From assembly GCA_965208965.1 (NCBI GenBank), contig OZ242384.1, positions 1,302,001-1,366,000 of the forward strand: a DNA stretch of 64,000 bases, in the 5' to 3' direction. The position numbers and the translations under genes are program-made. Below the pieces are notes generated by a model. That model was not told the origin of the DNA. It did no database searches and saw only the letters and a list, made by a program, of their open reading frames with translations. The stretch is from Bin5 sp965208965. GTDB taxonomy: Bacteria; Chloroflexota; Anaerolineae; Caldilineales; Caldilineaceae. Positions 45,157 to 53,990 of the stretch are shown here, one piece after another. Each line of letters opens with the position of its first letter. Position 1 is the first letter of the stretch.

Positions 45157-46410
45157 CTAGTGGTACGGATCGGCCGCGTCGCGCAGACCGTCGCCGAGGA
45201 AGTTGAGCGCCAGGACGGTGATGATGACGAAAACGCCGGGCAACAGCAGCCACGGCGCCAGCGCGACCGAGCGCAAGTTCTGGGATTCCTGCAGGAGCAC
45301 GCCCCAGCTGATCGTCGGGGGACGCAGCCCCAGGCCCAGGAAGCTGAGCGATGTCTCGCTGAGAATCATCGCGGGAACGGCGAGGGTGGCGGAGGCGATC
45401 AGGTGGCTGAAGAAAGAAGGCACCATGTGGCGCAGTATGATGCGCATTTCGCCGGCGCCGGCGAAGCGGGCCGCGAGGATGAACTCCTCCTCGCGCATGG
45501 AGAGAAAGCGTCCGCGCACGGCGCGCGCGAGGAACGTCCAGCCGATCAGCGAGAGGATGATGGTAATGCCGAAATAGACGCGGATGTTGGACCAGTCCTG
45601 GGGCAGAGAGGCGCTAAGGGCCATCCAGAGTGGGATGGAGGGGACGGAGCGGATGAACTCGATGATTCGCTGGATCAGCACATCGATAACGCCGCCGTAG
45701 AAGCCCGAGATGCCGCCAAGGACGACGCCGAAAACAAAGCTGAGCGCGACGCCGATCAGGCCGATGGAGAGGGAAATGCGGGAGCCGTAGACGATGCGGG
45801 TGAACATGTCGCGGCCGAGTTTATCTGCGCCGAGTAGGAATATCGTAGAGAAAGGCGCCTCCGCGCTTTCCCCGGCGGAGGCGTCGTAAATGGGTTCGCC
45901 AATGCCGAAGAGGTGGCGGCTGTTCCGAAAAATACCCCAGAGCTTGTAACTATCGCCCTCGACCCAGAACCGAATGGGGTAACGCACAGTTTCGTCAGTC
46001 TGGAACTCCATGCGCAGGGTTTCGGGGTTGCGGGCTTGGGTGAGGCCGTAAACGAAGGGTGTGCCCTGGAACTCGCCGTCGTGGAAGAAATGGATCCTCT
46101 GCGGCGGCGCGTAGGTCAGCGCGACCTCATAGGTTTCAGGATTATAGGGAGCGAGCACTTCGGCGAAGATAGCGAGCAGGTAGAGGAGTATAACGACTAC
46201 GCCGCCCACGATGGCCATTTTGTGCTTGATAAACCGCCACCACATCATCTGCAGCGGCGAAGCGATGTAGATGCGTTCTTCGTCTTCCTCGACAGAGAGA
46301 TAGGTGCCGGTATCGTCGACGTCGGCGCCCACAAGATCGCCCGTAGCGGCGGTGGCAGAGGACTCCGCAGGGGTTGTGGTTTGGTCGGTGAGCGATCGGT
46401 CAGCGCTCAT
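45157..46410 (-). CDS. ABC importer permease (OppC-like), second system
   Basis: Permease of 417 aa, longer than usual because of an acidic N-terminal extension of about 55 residues (GADVDDTGTYLSVEEDEERIY) and a periplasmic insertion (IHFFHDGEFQGTPFVYGLTQARNPETLRMEF) shared with the paralogue at 37245. Core: EEEFILAARFAGAGEMRIILRHMVPSFFSHL (EAA-like loop), ending LNFLGDGLRDAADPYH. It is the last gene of a three-gene operon (SBP, B, C). No ATPase genes follow; only a sugar-permease relic is found. Confidence 0.9.
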   Translation of the reverse strand: MSADRSLTDQTTTPAESSATAATGDLVGADVDDTGTYLSVEEDEERIYIASPLQMMWWRFIKHKMAIVGGVVVILLYLLAIFAEVLAPYNPETYEVALTYAPPQRIHFFHDGEFQGTPFVYGLTQARNPETLRMEFQTDETVRYPIRFWVEGDSYKLWGIFRNSRHLFGIGEPIYDASAGESAEAPFSTIFLLGADKLGRDMFTRIVYGSRISLSIGLIGVALSFVFGVVLGGISGFYGGVIDVLIQRIIEFIRSVPSIPLWMALSASLPQDWSNIRVYFGITIILSLIGWTFLARAVRGRFLSMREEEFILAARFAGAGEMRIILRHMVPSFFSHLIASATLAVPAMILSETSLSFLGLGLRPPTISWGVLLQESQNLRSVALAPWLLLPGVFVIITVLALNFLGDGLRDAADPYH

Positions 46411-46411
46411 A

Positions 46412-47398
46412 CTACCCTCCCATCCGGATGCGGGGATCGAGCAGCGCCAGCATTATGTCCGAAATCAGCGTGCCGATGATGGTCAACGTGCTGAGCATCA
46501 GCAGGAAGCTTGAGGCCAGGTACATGTCCTGGGTCAGCAAAGCACGCAACAGCAGCGGACCGGTAGTGGGCAGGCTGAGCACGACGGAGACGATGATTGA
46601 GCCGGAGACGAGTTGCGGCAGGGCCCAGCCCATGGTGCTGACGAAAGGGTTGAGGGCCACGCGAGTGGGGTATTTGAACACGAGCCTCATCTCGTTGAGG
46701 CCCTTGGCGCGTCCCGTTTCCACGTAGGGCTTACTCAGTTCATCGAGCAGATTGGCGCGCATGGTGCGCACAAGACCGGCGGACCCGGCCGTCCCCACGA
46801 TGATGGCGGGCGCCCAAAGATGCTTGAGCATGTCGCCAAACTTGGCAAAGCTCCAGGGTTCATCGACAAACTCCGGTGAGAAGAGGCCTGAAATATTGGT
46901 GTCGAAATAGGCAAGAGCGATCCACATCATGATGAGGGCGAGCATGAAGTTGGGCGTACCGAGGCCGATGAAACTGAGGGAAGTGAAGATGTAGTCCCCG
47001 AGTGAATACTGGTAGACAGCGGAGAATATACCGATCACCAGGCCGACGAGCCACGAGAATATCAACGCGGCGAAAGCGACCACCACCGTCAGGCCGAGCC
47101 GTTCCCAGATGAGATCGCTCACAGGGAGCTGCCATTCGAAAGAAAAACCGAAATTGCCCTGCACGACGTTGCCCAGCCATTTGGTATAGCGTACCGGCGC
47201 CGGCTGGTCGAGGCCGTACTGCTTGACGAGCGCGTCGATCTCGTCTTGGCGTACGTCGTCACCCATCGCCATACGGTTGGCGATATAGGAGGTCATGTAG
47301 TCGCCGGGCGGCAGTTCAATGATAACGAATGAGATCAACGAGATCATGAACAGCGTCGGCACCATCAGGATGAGACGTCGAATGATGAATGAGGACAT
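46412..47398 (-). CDS. ABC importer permease (OppB-like), second system
   Basis: Permease of 328 aa: MSSFIIRRLILMVPTLFMISL, periplasmic KQYGLDQPAPVRYTKWLGNVVQGNFGFSF, EAA-like loop ETGRAKGLNEMRLVFKYPTRVALNPFV, C-terminus LISDIMLALLDPRIRMGG. The ATG at 47398 is used because the in-frame sequence upstream is the repeat hairpin. Only one base separates it from the oppC-like gene. It is paralogous to the protein at 38499-39497. Confidence 0.9.
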   Translation of the reverse strand: MSSFIIRRLILMVPTLFMISLISFVIIELPPGDYMTSYIANRMAMGDDVRQDEIDALVKQYGLDQPAPVRYTKWLGNVVQGNFGFSFEWQLPVSDLIWERLGLTVVVAFAALIFSWLVGLVIGIFSAVYQYSLGDYIFTSLSFIGLGTPNFMLALIMMWIALAYFDTNISGLFSPEFVDEPWSFAKFGDMLKHLWAPAIIVGTAGSAGLVRTMRANLLDELSKPYVETGRAKGLNEMRLVFKYPTRVALNPFVSTMGWALPQLVSGSIIVSVVLSLPTTGPLLLRALLTQDMYLASSFLLMLSTLTIIGTLISDIMLALLDPRIRMGG

Positions 47399-47423
47399 GG
47401 TGAAAGGCGAAAAGTGAATTAAA

Positions 47424-47462
47424 AGGAGTGAGGAGTGAGATGTTCTCTCACTCCTCACTCCT
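47424..47462. repeat. 17-bp perfect hairpin in SBP-oppB gap, operon 2
   Basis: AGGAGTGAGGAGTGAGA (47424-47440), loop TGTTC, TCTCACTCCTCACTCCT (47446-47462). It contains the AGGAGTGAGGA core also seen at 39554-39654. It lies between the SBP stop and the oppB start and would form a strong mRNA stem, possibly stabilising the SBP transcript or attenuating permease expression. Confidence 0.75.
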
Positions 47463-47478
47463 CATTCTTAGTTTTTCT

Positions 47479-49461
47479 TTAGCTCTTGAGGTAGTACTGC
47501 TCGGGCACGGTGCTGCCGGGCGTCTGCAGATGCCAGGAGGAAACGCCCTCGCGCGGGACGTTGCCCATGTTCTTGCTGAGGACAACGGGCGCAGGCAGTC
47601 CGACCGCCATGCTGAACGTCCACAGATTCTCCCTGTTGAGGTCGAGGATCTGCTGGAAGAGGCGCTTATGCTCTGCGACGTCCGGCGTGCCCTTGATCGC
47701 CTCGTAGAGGTCAATGACCGTGCGCAAGTCGCCGGTGGGCTCGACGCCATTGGCGCCGCCGGAGGTGTACCAGAGGGCATGACAGGCGGCGTGATGCGAG
47801 CTGCCCTGCGAGAAGGGCAGGAAGTGCCGCGGGTCGATCAGCGGGTTGAACTCGGCCGAGCCGGTCCAGACGGTCATGTCGTGCTCGGAAGCCTGGACGC
47901 GCTGGCTCCAGAGCGGGCGGGCTTCTTCCTTCAGCGACAACTGCACGCCGACGTCGGCCATATACTTCTGCATCAACTCGCCGATGCTGCGCCAGGAGCC
48001 AAAGACCGGCGCGTAGTTGAAGATGATGCTGAGCGGCTCGCCGTCCGACTTCAGACGCACACCGTCGTCATTCTTTTCGTCCAGGCCCATCTCGTCGAGC
48101 AGAGAATTGGCCAGGTCCGGGTTGTACTCGAGGGCGACCTTGGCCTGGGCCTCATCATACAAGGGGGAGGAGGCGAGCGGCGACGGCTGCCCCGGTTCGC
48201 CCTGGCCGAGGTAGACGGCCTCAATGACCTCATCGCGATTCATCGCGTGCGACATGGCAAAGCGGAAACGCTTGTCGTTGAAAATCTCGTGCATCACCGG
48301 GTCCGGATGGCAGAGATTGAAGGAGATAACGGAATCGCTCGTCTCGCCGAACTTCCAAAGCAGGATCTCGTAGTTGCCGACCTCCTCATTCTCCTTGAAG
48401 AGCGAGAAGTTCTCCATCAGGATATGGCGGTGCTGCATGTCGATATCGCCGGCCACGGCACGCAGATTCAGAACCTCGGAGTCCTCTACAATGTCGGTGG
48501 AAACCCGGTCGATGTAGGGCAGCTGGTTGCCGGCGGTGTCCACCTTCCAGTAGTAGGGGTTGCGTTCCAGCACGACCGGAACATCGGGCGTAATCTTGGT
48601 GAAACGCCAGGCGAAAAGGACCGGCACATCCAGGTTCAGGCGGGGGGTAAGCCGGTTGTTGAAGTACTGATGCCAGAACTCAAACTCGTTTTCCTGCGCC
48701 TGCGCGTTCAACTCCTCTTCGTCGGCGTAGTTGCGATGGAACTGGGTCATGTAGTGCTTGGGATACCAGGTCATCGAAGCGCCGTTGGCCCCGGCCATCA
48801 AGGGCATGAAGATGCCATGCGCGCCGGGGAAGGTGAAGCGGATGGTGAGATCGTCGGGCGCGTCCATGACGACAGGTTCGCCGCCGACGGTCAGCCAGAC
48901 GGGGAAGCTGGGGGCAAGGTCTTCATCGCCCAGCACGTCCTCATACCAGAACATGAAGTCCCCCGAGGAGTGCGGCGCGCCGTCCGACCACTTGACGCCT
49001 TCACGAAGGTGGAAGGTATAGGTGGTGCCGTCATCGGAGACTTCCCAGGATTCAGCCAAATTGGGGCCGATTTCGGATCCGTCCATGTTGTAGCGCACCA
49101 ACTGCGGGTACATGAGGCGGAACCGGAAGATGCCGGCGTCGCCGGGGCCTACGCCGATGCGGCGCCAGGTGCCGCCGTATTCACCGACCTCATTCAGCGG
49201 TTCGATCACCATTGGCGTGGGTGGCAGCCTCTCGTCCACCGGGGGAATTTCGCCGTTGGCGACCATCTCGGCCAGCATGGGCGCTTCGTTGTACTGAGAT
49301 GCGGCCATTGCGTCGCCGCTGTCGGATGCAGCCGGCTCTTCGGCGGCGGGCGCTTCCGCGGCGGGCTCATCGCCGGCGCCGCAGGCAGCCAGCACCGCGC
49401 CGGCGGTGGCAAAGGCGGATACCTGCAAGAACCTTCGTCGTGAAATGTGCCTTTGGGTCAT
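47479..49461 (-). CDS. ABC importer substrate-binding lipoprotein (SBP_bac_5), second system
   Basis: Binding protein of 660 aa. N-terminus MTQRHISRRRFLQVSAFATA carries a Tat-like R-R-R-F, lipobox AVLAACGAG (Cys near residue 27) and an Ala/Glu/Pro linker. The domain includes GGTWRRIGVGPGDAGIFRF, LAESWEVSDDGTTYTFHLREGVKWSDGAPHSSGDFMFWYEDV. ATG at 49461 follows GGAGGAG. Like the paralogue at 39666 it has SQYNEAPML after the linker. First gene of the operon. The ligand is unknown; oligosaccharide or peptide. Confidence 0.92.
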   Translation of the reverse strand: MTQRHISRRRFLQVSAFATAGAVLAACGAGDEPAAEAPAAEEPAASDSGDAMAASQYNEAPMLAEMVANGEIPPVDERLPPTPMVIEPLNEVGEYGGTWRRIGVGPGDAGIFRFRLMYPQLVRYNMDGSEIGPNLAESWEVSDDGTTYTFHLREGVKWSDGAPHSSGDFMFWYEDVLGDEDLAPSFPVWLTVGGEPVVMDAPDDLTIRFTFPGAHGIFMPLMAGANGASMTWYPKHYMTQFHRNYADEEELNAQAQENEFEFWHQYFNNRLTPRLNLDVPVLFAWRFTKITPDVPVVLERNPYYWKVDTAGNQLPYIDRVSTDIVEDSEVLNLRAVAGDIDMQHRHILMENFSLFKENEEVGNYEILLWKFGETSDSVISFNLCHPDPVMHEIFNDKRFRFAMSHAMNRDEVIEAVYLGQGEPGQPSPLASSPLYDEAQAKVALEYNPDLANSLLDEMGLDEKNDDGVRLKSDGEPLSIIFNYAPVFGSWRSIGELMQKYMADVGVQLSLKEEARPLWSQRVQASEHDMTVWTGSAEFNPLIDPRHFLPFSQGSSHHAACHALWYTSGGANGVEPTGDLRTVIDLYEAIKGTPDVAEHKRLFQQILDLNRENLWTFSMAVGLPAPVVLSKNMGNVPREGVSSWHLQTPGSTVPEQYYLKS

Positions 49462-51038
49462 GGAATCTCCTCCATTCGTATGGTTGAATACCGAAACGTG
49501 CTGTTCTTCGAAGTCAGTTCCCGGTTTTTGTTTGCGCCGCTCTCGCACATGTCGAGCACGGCAACAAAAAATCCGAAAACTGAGCGGAAAGACAGGAAGC
49601 CATCGCCAGCTGACGATACCGATCGCCGGCTGCATCGGAGCACAAACTACGCTAGAGACCTATCCTCGGGATCTTACTCTGACAGACCGGGCACGCAAAG
49701 AAAACACCGACATTGGGGGACAGACTCGGGGCTTTGCATTGACCGGCATCGGCCGTAATTGGCCAGTACGCCATTCTATACACAACACAGGATATAGGCA
49801 AATCTGGCGGGACAGAGCGCGAGCAATGGCAGCGGCCCGCGGGTCACCTTTGCGTGGGAGGAGGCCGCCATACTTTCGCCTGATGCACTGTCACTTCGAT
49901 GCGGGCGGGCTGTCGCTGATCCGCCACTTCTCATGCCGCGTGACCGCCGGCGCCGCCAGCCGATGAACGATATTTTGGTCCGGCTCCGTCACCTACGTCA
50001 AGGGGCGCGCTCTGTGCCCGCGATGGCCTCCCAAGGCAAGCGCATCGAAATTTGCAGGCCGATCCCGTTGAAATCGTGACCAAGGCAAAACGTGAATAAG
50101 TGGGAATCGCTTGCAGGTTGCTGAATCGCGAGAATAGGTCCCTGCGTCACAGGCCCTCAGTCGTCGAAATCGTCTACAATGTCCGTTTTCGTGCCATCAT
50201 TCGTACAGTTCTCCATGTCCGACCCCGACCTGGAGGCAAGTTGGGAAGCATTGCGAAGTCTTGACCCAATTTGGATGCCATCGCCCTGCCAGAAAGATGG
50301 GCTCTCACATGGGGTTCTTCTGAACGGCAGGCTGTGGGCCAGGCTCCCGCGTTCCCAAGGGGTTGACGCCAGATTGGGATGCCCCCGTTTGCCTTCAGGA
50401 AGGAAGTCTTCTTGGGAGTGAGTTTTGCGCATACAGGTTGGGGTGTCGAGTGCAGTTCTTAAGCGCGGCACAGGCAGGACACTGGGGGTATTTTTCTGAA
50501 TTAATTCATAAATATGTCCGCTTTGTCCGCTCGAAGGCATGTTTTGGGGGTGTTTCGGGCCGGATTCGGCGAGAATGTAGGGAGCTGCGGTCAGTTGGAC
50601 ATCGTGACCCTTACTGTGCGCGGCGATTGTCTGAACTGCAGTTCCCGAGATATTGAGGATGGGCTGTGATGCAGGTTGTGTCGACATTTCGCCGGAAAAC
50701 GCGGGCGGCGCGTCGACGGTAGAGAGGAGCGCGGTGCGTTCCCGGGGGCGGGGCGCTGCAGGTTCGAAACGTGTGGAGGAGGCTGTGAGGCTTGAAGAAA
50801 CGTAGTGCCAGTGCAATCTCGGAAAGAGAAAGAAGGACGTTTGCTTACGCAGGTCATACGCTCGTACGAGAGATTTACGAGAGATCGGGCAAAAATCTTC
50901 GGTTCACGACGACAAATGGAGGCGTTGCACGTGAAACACATTATTATATATTATTTATTTGAAGTCACCATTGGATCGGACTGCTTGCATGGGCGAAAGA
51001 GAGGTGAAGGGATCGAACGACGCAAAGATTGGGGATAT
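49462..51038. other. Long non-coding accessory region
   Basis: About 1.6 kb without a supportable gene. Open frames here (e.g. minus 50157-50816) have no family-like motifs, no ribosome binding site and proline/serine-rich shadow composition. A short AT-only run lies at 50937-50960. The SBP promoter must lie within the first few hundred bases. Confidence 0.5.
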
Positions 51039-51260
51039 TTAGTCGTCCTCGTCCGGCAGTTCGTACCGAATATCGAAGGGCCGCTCACACTGCTTTCGTA
51101 AAGGAGTTCGGCTTCTCGGATTCAGCTCGTTCGCCCGCACAAGCAGATCCTGCAATCTTCTTGCGGCTTGTTCGGACTGTTCGGGGTTGTGGCGACGGGA
51201 ACGGCAGCTGGTTTCACTCCGTTCAGGTCTGGCGGGTACGTCAGGCCGATTCGTCGTTTG

Positions 51261-51290
51261 ATTCAGCCCTCTGAATTCAGAGGGCTGAAT
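51261..51290. repeat. Perfect 30-bp palindrome
   Basis: ATTCAGCCCTCTGAA (51261-51275) is followed directly by its exact reverse complement (51276-51290), with an EcoRI-like GAATTC at the centre. It lies 15 bp downstream of the end of the minus-strand gene at 51305 and could act as a terminator-like stem, although no T-run follows. Confidence 0.8.
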
Positions 51291-51304
51291 TGTGGAGACT
51301 GCCG

Positions 51305-51838
51305 TTATTCCCTAGGTTTTCTTTCCTCAAACTCATAACCGAGAAACACGCACCGCTGCCACCTTTCAGTGACCGAAAGAATGTAGAGATCTTTGTCGTA
51401 TGGCTTGTACTTCATCTCCATCACGTCTTGTTTTGAAAAAAAGCGGACATCATACAGTCCTACTCCAGGCAGAGACTGCCCATATTTTTCCAAGTATCCG
51501 TTGATGGTCTCAGCCCGCAACTGGTTGACCGAATTGAGGTGTCCGTACTCTTTCGCAGCCAAAATGCACGCTCGATTCTCCTCGTTCTCTCCAGGCTCGT
51601 CGTAATGTTGCGCTTCTGCAAATGCAACTACTTGATTTTCGAGCGCATCAAGTCGATCATTGATTCTGACCAAATCGCGGGAGAAAATGTTGAAATCTGA
51701 TGTTAGTTCCTGGACAGATTCGGACAGACCTCCCAACGTCACGCCTTCTTCCTGGGCAAGTAGAGAAACCGGCAGGACCAAAGCCAGCAGTACAACGATG
51801 ACCAGAATCCGATTCTTTGTGACAATGCGGCTTTTCAT
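51305..51838 (-). CDS. Secreted hypothetical protein with coiled coil
   Basis: A 177-aa protein with a clear Sec signal peptide (basic MKSRIVTKNR, hydrophobic ILVIVVLLALVLPVSLL, cleavage near AQ-E). Residues about 35-75 form a probable coiled coil (VQELTSDFNIFSRDLVRINDRLDALENQVV). The C-terminal half includes ACILAAKEYGHLNSVNQLRAETINGYLEKYG and ends in a basic tail. No family recognised. The neighbouring IS3 relic begins about 20 bp upstream of its start, so its promoter may have been replaced. Confidence 0.55.
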   Translation of the reverse strand: MKSRIVTKNRILVIVVLLALVLPVSLLAQEEGVTLGGLSESVQELTSDFNIFSRDLVRINDRLDALENQVVAFAEAQHYDEPGENEENRACILAAKEYGHLNSVNQLRAETINGYLEKYGQSLPGVGLYDVRFFSKQDVMEMKYKPYDKDLYILSVTERWQRCVFLGYEFEERKPRE

Positions 51839-51858
51839 GTATTCGCTCCGTAGGGTTA

Positions 51859-52385
51859 TGACCTGCCCCCGATGTTTGTACTACCGGTTACGTTAGTCCG
51901 ATAAGCACGGGTACAGGGGCGGCAGGCAAGAGGACCTCAGGCGCCCGCGGTCGGTGGCCCAGAGAGCTGTGCGGCCTTATCCGGTTGTAAGTCCGCCTGT
52001 AGCGCTCCGTCAGCACACGTACCTCCAGCAAGGTATAGAAGACCCCTCTGTCCAGCAGTTCGTCCCTCAACTTCCCGCTGAAACTCTCGATGTAACCGTT
52101 TTCCCACGGCGACCCATGCTCTATGTAGAGCGTCCTGGCTCCCGCCCTAGCCACTCACGCACAGCCGGGGCTGTAAACTCTGGCCCGATGTCCGAGCGAA
52201 TATGGTCGGGCACGCCTATCCGGCGGGCAGCCTCAGCCACTGCGCTGCCCTCGGCTATCGCCACCTCAGCCTCTCTAAGCCTTTTGATTACCTGCTTCGG
52301 CGTATGTCTCCTCCTAGCCATCTTTCGCCCTTTCTAAGGCCCAGTTCTAACATATTTCCTGGTCCAATTTTTGGGAGGCAGGTCA
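51859..52385 (-). mobile_element. Internally deleted IS3-family element
   Basis: Ends are TGACCTGCCCCC at 51859 and, inverted, TGACCTGCCTCCC ending at 52385. At 527 bp the element is less than half the usual IS3 length because the 3' part of orfA and the first half of orfB are missing. No clear target-site duplication is seen. It is non-autonomous. Confidence 0.8.
51888..52321 (-). pseudogene. IS3-family transposase remnant (orfA N-terminus joined to orfB C-terminus)
   Basis: Begins MARRRHTPKQVIKRLREAEV, the usual IS3 OrfA start, and jumps after RRIGVP straight into the OrfB DDE core (DHIRSDIGPEFTAPAVREWL). A frameshift follows; the other frame continues TLYIEHGSPWENGYIESFSG and YNRIRPHSSLGHRPRAPE. 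The first catalytic Asp and the HTH/HNH middle are gone, and DNGPEF has become DIGPEF. Inactive. Confidence 0.85.
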
Positions 52386-52423
52386 AGTCTGAAGTGCTTG
52401 CTATTCTAGGGTAAGATGTGCGC

Positions 52424-52590
52424 TTGGTCCCAGGAACTGGATTTCGAGGCAGGGTGTAGAAGGGATGAATTCACCCAGAACTTGGAGAGGCGGTTCAATT
52501 GGACAAGGAACAGCGTCGAACCACAGCGATTTGCCGTAACAGTTTGATAGCACACTATACTTTCCCATTTCTTGGACATTTGAGATGGGC
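52424..52590. mobile_element. MITE-like element, copy 2
   Basis: Left end CTTGGTCCCAGGAACTGGA, right end TTTCCCATTTCTTGGAC with GATGGGC. It aligns along its length with the element at 53784-53990 (shared CAAGGAAC-x-GCG, ATTCAC, GGTGTA/GTGAGTA blocks). It has no gene of its own. It lies immediately downstream of the effector gene at 52620-53615. Confidence 0.55.
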
Positions 52591-52619
52591 TAATGGTTCT
52601 CACGCGGTATTGATCACTC

Positions 52620-53615
52620 TTACGATGTGTTTAGTGGACCTTTGCCAATCAACAGTTCGATCCTTGTTTTCAACTCCTTACTGAAGCTTTCGAGATCGCC
52701 GTCCTTCCAGTCAGTGTGCGGATATTGACGCGTATCGAAGGGTAACTTGCCAAACATATCGTGTCGGCAAGTGTAAATCACGGGGATTCCGATTCCATGT
52801 GCATATCCTGCTTCGAAATACACGCTACCCCGAGGGCCTTCAACTCCATGCGTCATATCGGATATCAGAAACTGGGAGCGGCCGATCTCATCCATTATCT
52901 TGTTGTCGATTTTTTCCAAGGTAGGAACCTTATCCATTCGAAAGGGATTGTATCCAGCCGCACGTATGGCAGGTTCTATGCCGTTCTTATAGGCCTTATC
53001 CGTCTCGTCGGCGAACCACATTGCTACAAATGCCTGCTCACTTTCGGGGTTCAAACTATGGTTTTCGATCTGAGCAAAGCCTTCAACTGTCATTGCTACA
53101 ACGTAAATGACATAATCCCCACTAACGCTTATATTTGAAATCCAGTCTTTCTTTTCCAGATGTTGGAGTAGAAAAACAACCTCTTTCCATTCAAGTGATT
53201 CGGACCATGCAAGCGCGGCGTAGAAATGTTGAGCAATCGATACACTGTTCCCAGCGCGTTCTGTCAGCGTTCCGACAAAATACAACAACCGTTCTGCACG
53301 CTCAGTCATCGAAAGATCGGTTATCTCCGCTTTTGACTCGAAGGATTCCACGATTTCATCAGTGACGATCGGCTCCGTAAAGCCCTTCATTCGCTGGTCA
53401 ATTAGCCAGGTAGTTAGTCGTGCCTTCTCGTGGTCGCCAAGACGCCGCATCGATGCACTTGCCTGCCTTGTGATTCTGTACGCGCCACCTGTACGATCCG
53501 ATACAATGAGAGCTTCTTCGTTTATGTCAGGACCGCTGACGCTGATCCAGGCCGAATAAATTGTTGCGGGGAAGTGCGTCCCCCAAATTGGGCAGTTTCC
53601 TTCTTGGCCGTTCAT
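52620..53615 (-). CDS. Nucleoside-2-deoxyribosyltransferase/TIR-like domain protein, putative defence effector
   Basis: A 331-aa protein. The C-terminal domain (about 194-330) has FVAMWFADETDKAYKNGIEPAIRAAGY, DKIDNKIMDEIGRSQFLISDMT-like sequence and GSVYFEAGYAHGIGIPVIYTC. It is a Rossmann-like nucleotide-sugar fold related to nucleoside deoxyribosyltransferases and TIR domains, with a conserved Glu in F-E-A-G. The N-terminal 190 residues hold CPIWGT, a variant of the C-P-I-C-G zinc motif usual here, and helical regions. Such domains degrade NAD+ or nucleotides in several defence systems; here that is inference. The ATG at 53615 follows AAGGGA. It is flanked by two copies of one MITE-like element, next to the Dnd locus. 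Confidence 0.65.
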   Translation of the reverse strand: MNGQEGNCPIWGTHFPATIYSAWISVSGPDINEEALIVSDRTGGAYRITRQASASMRRLGDHEKARLTTWLIDQRMKGFTEPIVTDEIVESFESKAEITDLSMTERAERLLYFVGTLTERAGNSVSIAQHFYAALAWSESLEWKEVVFLLQHLEKKDWISNISVSGDYVIYVVAMTVEGFAQIENHSLNPESEQAFVAMWFADETDKAYKNGIEPAIRAAGYNPFRMDKVPTLEKIDNKIMDEIGRSQFLISDMTHGVEGPRGSVYFEAGYAHGIGIPVIYTCRHDMFGKLPFDTRQYPHTDWKDGDLESFSKELKTRIELLIGKGPLNTS

Positions 53616-53783
53616 TTCGGTTATTCCCTTGCACTCGTTGAGATATTTCGGACTTGACAATCATCTATATTGTTCGCAAATACCAACGGCAAAGTCTAAT
53701 ACAAGATTCGCTATCGTCATAAACGCCTTCTTGCTATTGCAGATTCCTTGCTGACGCGGATGTTGACACTGACCTGCTGAGCT

Positions 53784-53990
53784 TGGCCCCAAAAACTGGA
53801 CCACGAGCTAAGGTGAGTAATGGAGCAATTCACTCAATACGTGTAAGGAAAGTTCAGCGTTCAAGGAACGGCGGCGAGAAAGGCCGGGTTGAATCTTCGG
53901 TCCGGATGCTGCAGGTTCTGATCACAGCTGGCCGCATTCGTCTGGATCCACCTTACTTTTCCCGTTTCGTGGTCCAAAGAGTGGGGCCCA
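53784..53990. mobile_element. MITE-like element, copy 1
   Basis: A 207-bp element. Left end TTGGCCCCAAAAACTGGACC, right end (inverted) TGGGCCCCACTCTTTGGACC followed by ACGAAACGGGAAAAG: imperfect terminal inverted repeats of about 25-30 bp. No transposase gene inside. A further copy lies at 52424-52590 and a lone end at 8171-8206. Confidence 0.65.

Noticed and set aside
47428..49443. 671-codon plus-strand open frame
   Set aside because: Exact antisense shadow of the substrate-binding protein gene; composition rich in His, Val and Gly, no start signal, no family motifs.
49406..49966. 186-codon plus-strand open frame
   Set aside because: Begins inside the SBP signal-peptide region on the other strand and continues through its promoter; no motifs.
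50157..50816. 219-codon minus-strand open frame in the non-coding accessory region
   Set aside because: Ser/Pro-rich shadow-like composition, no ribosome binding site, no recognisable domain.
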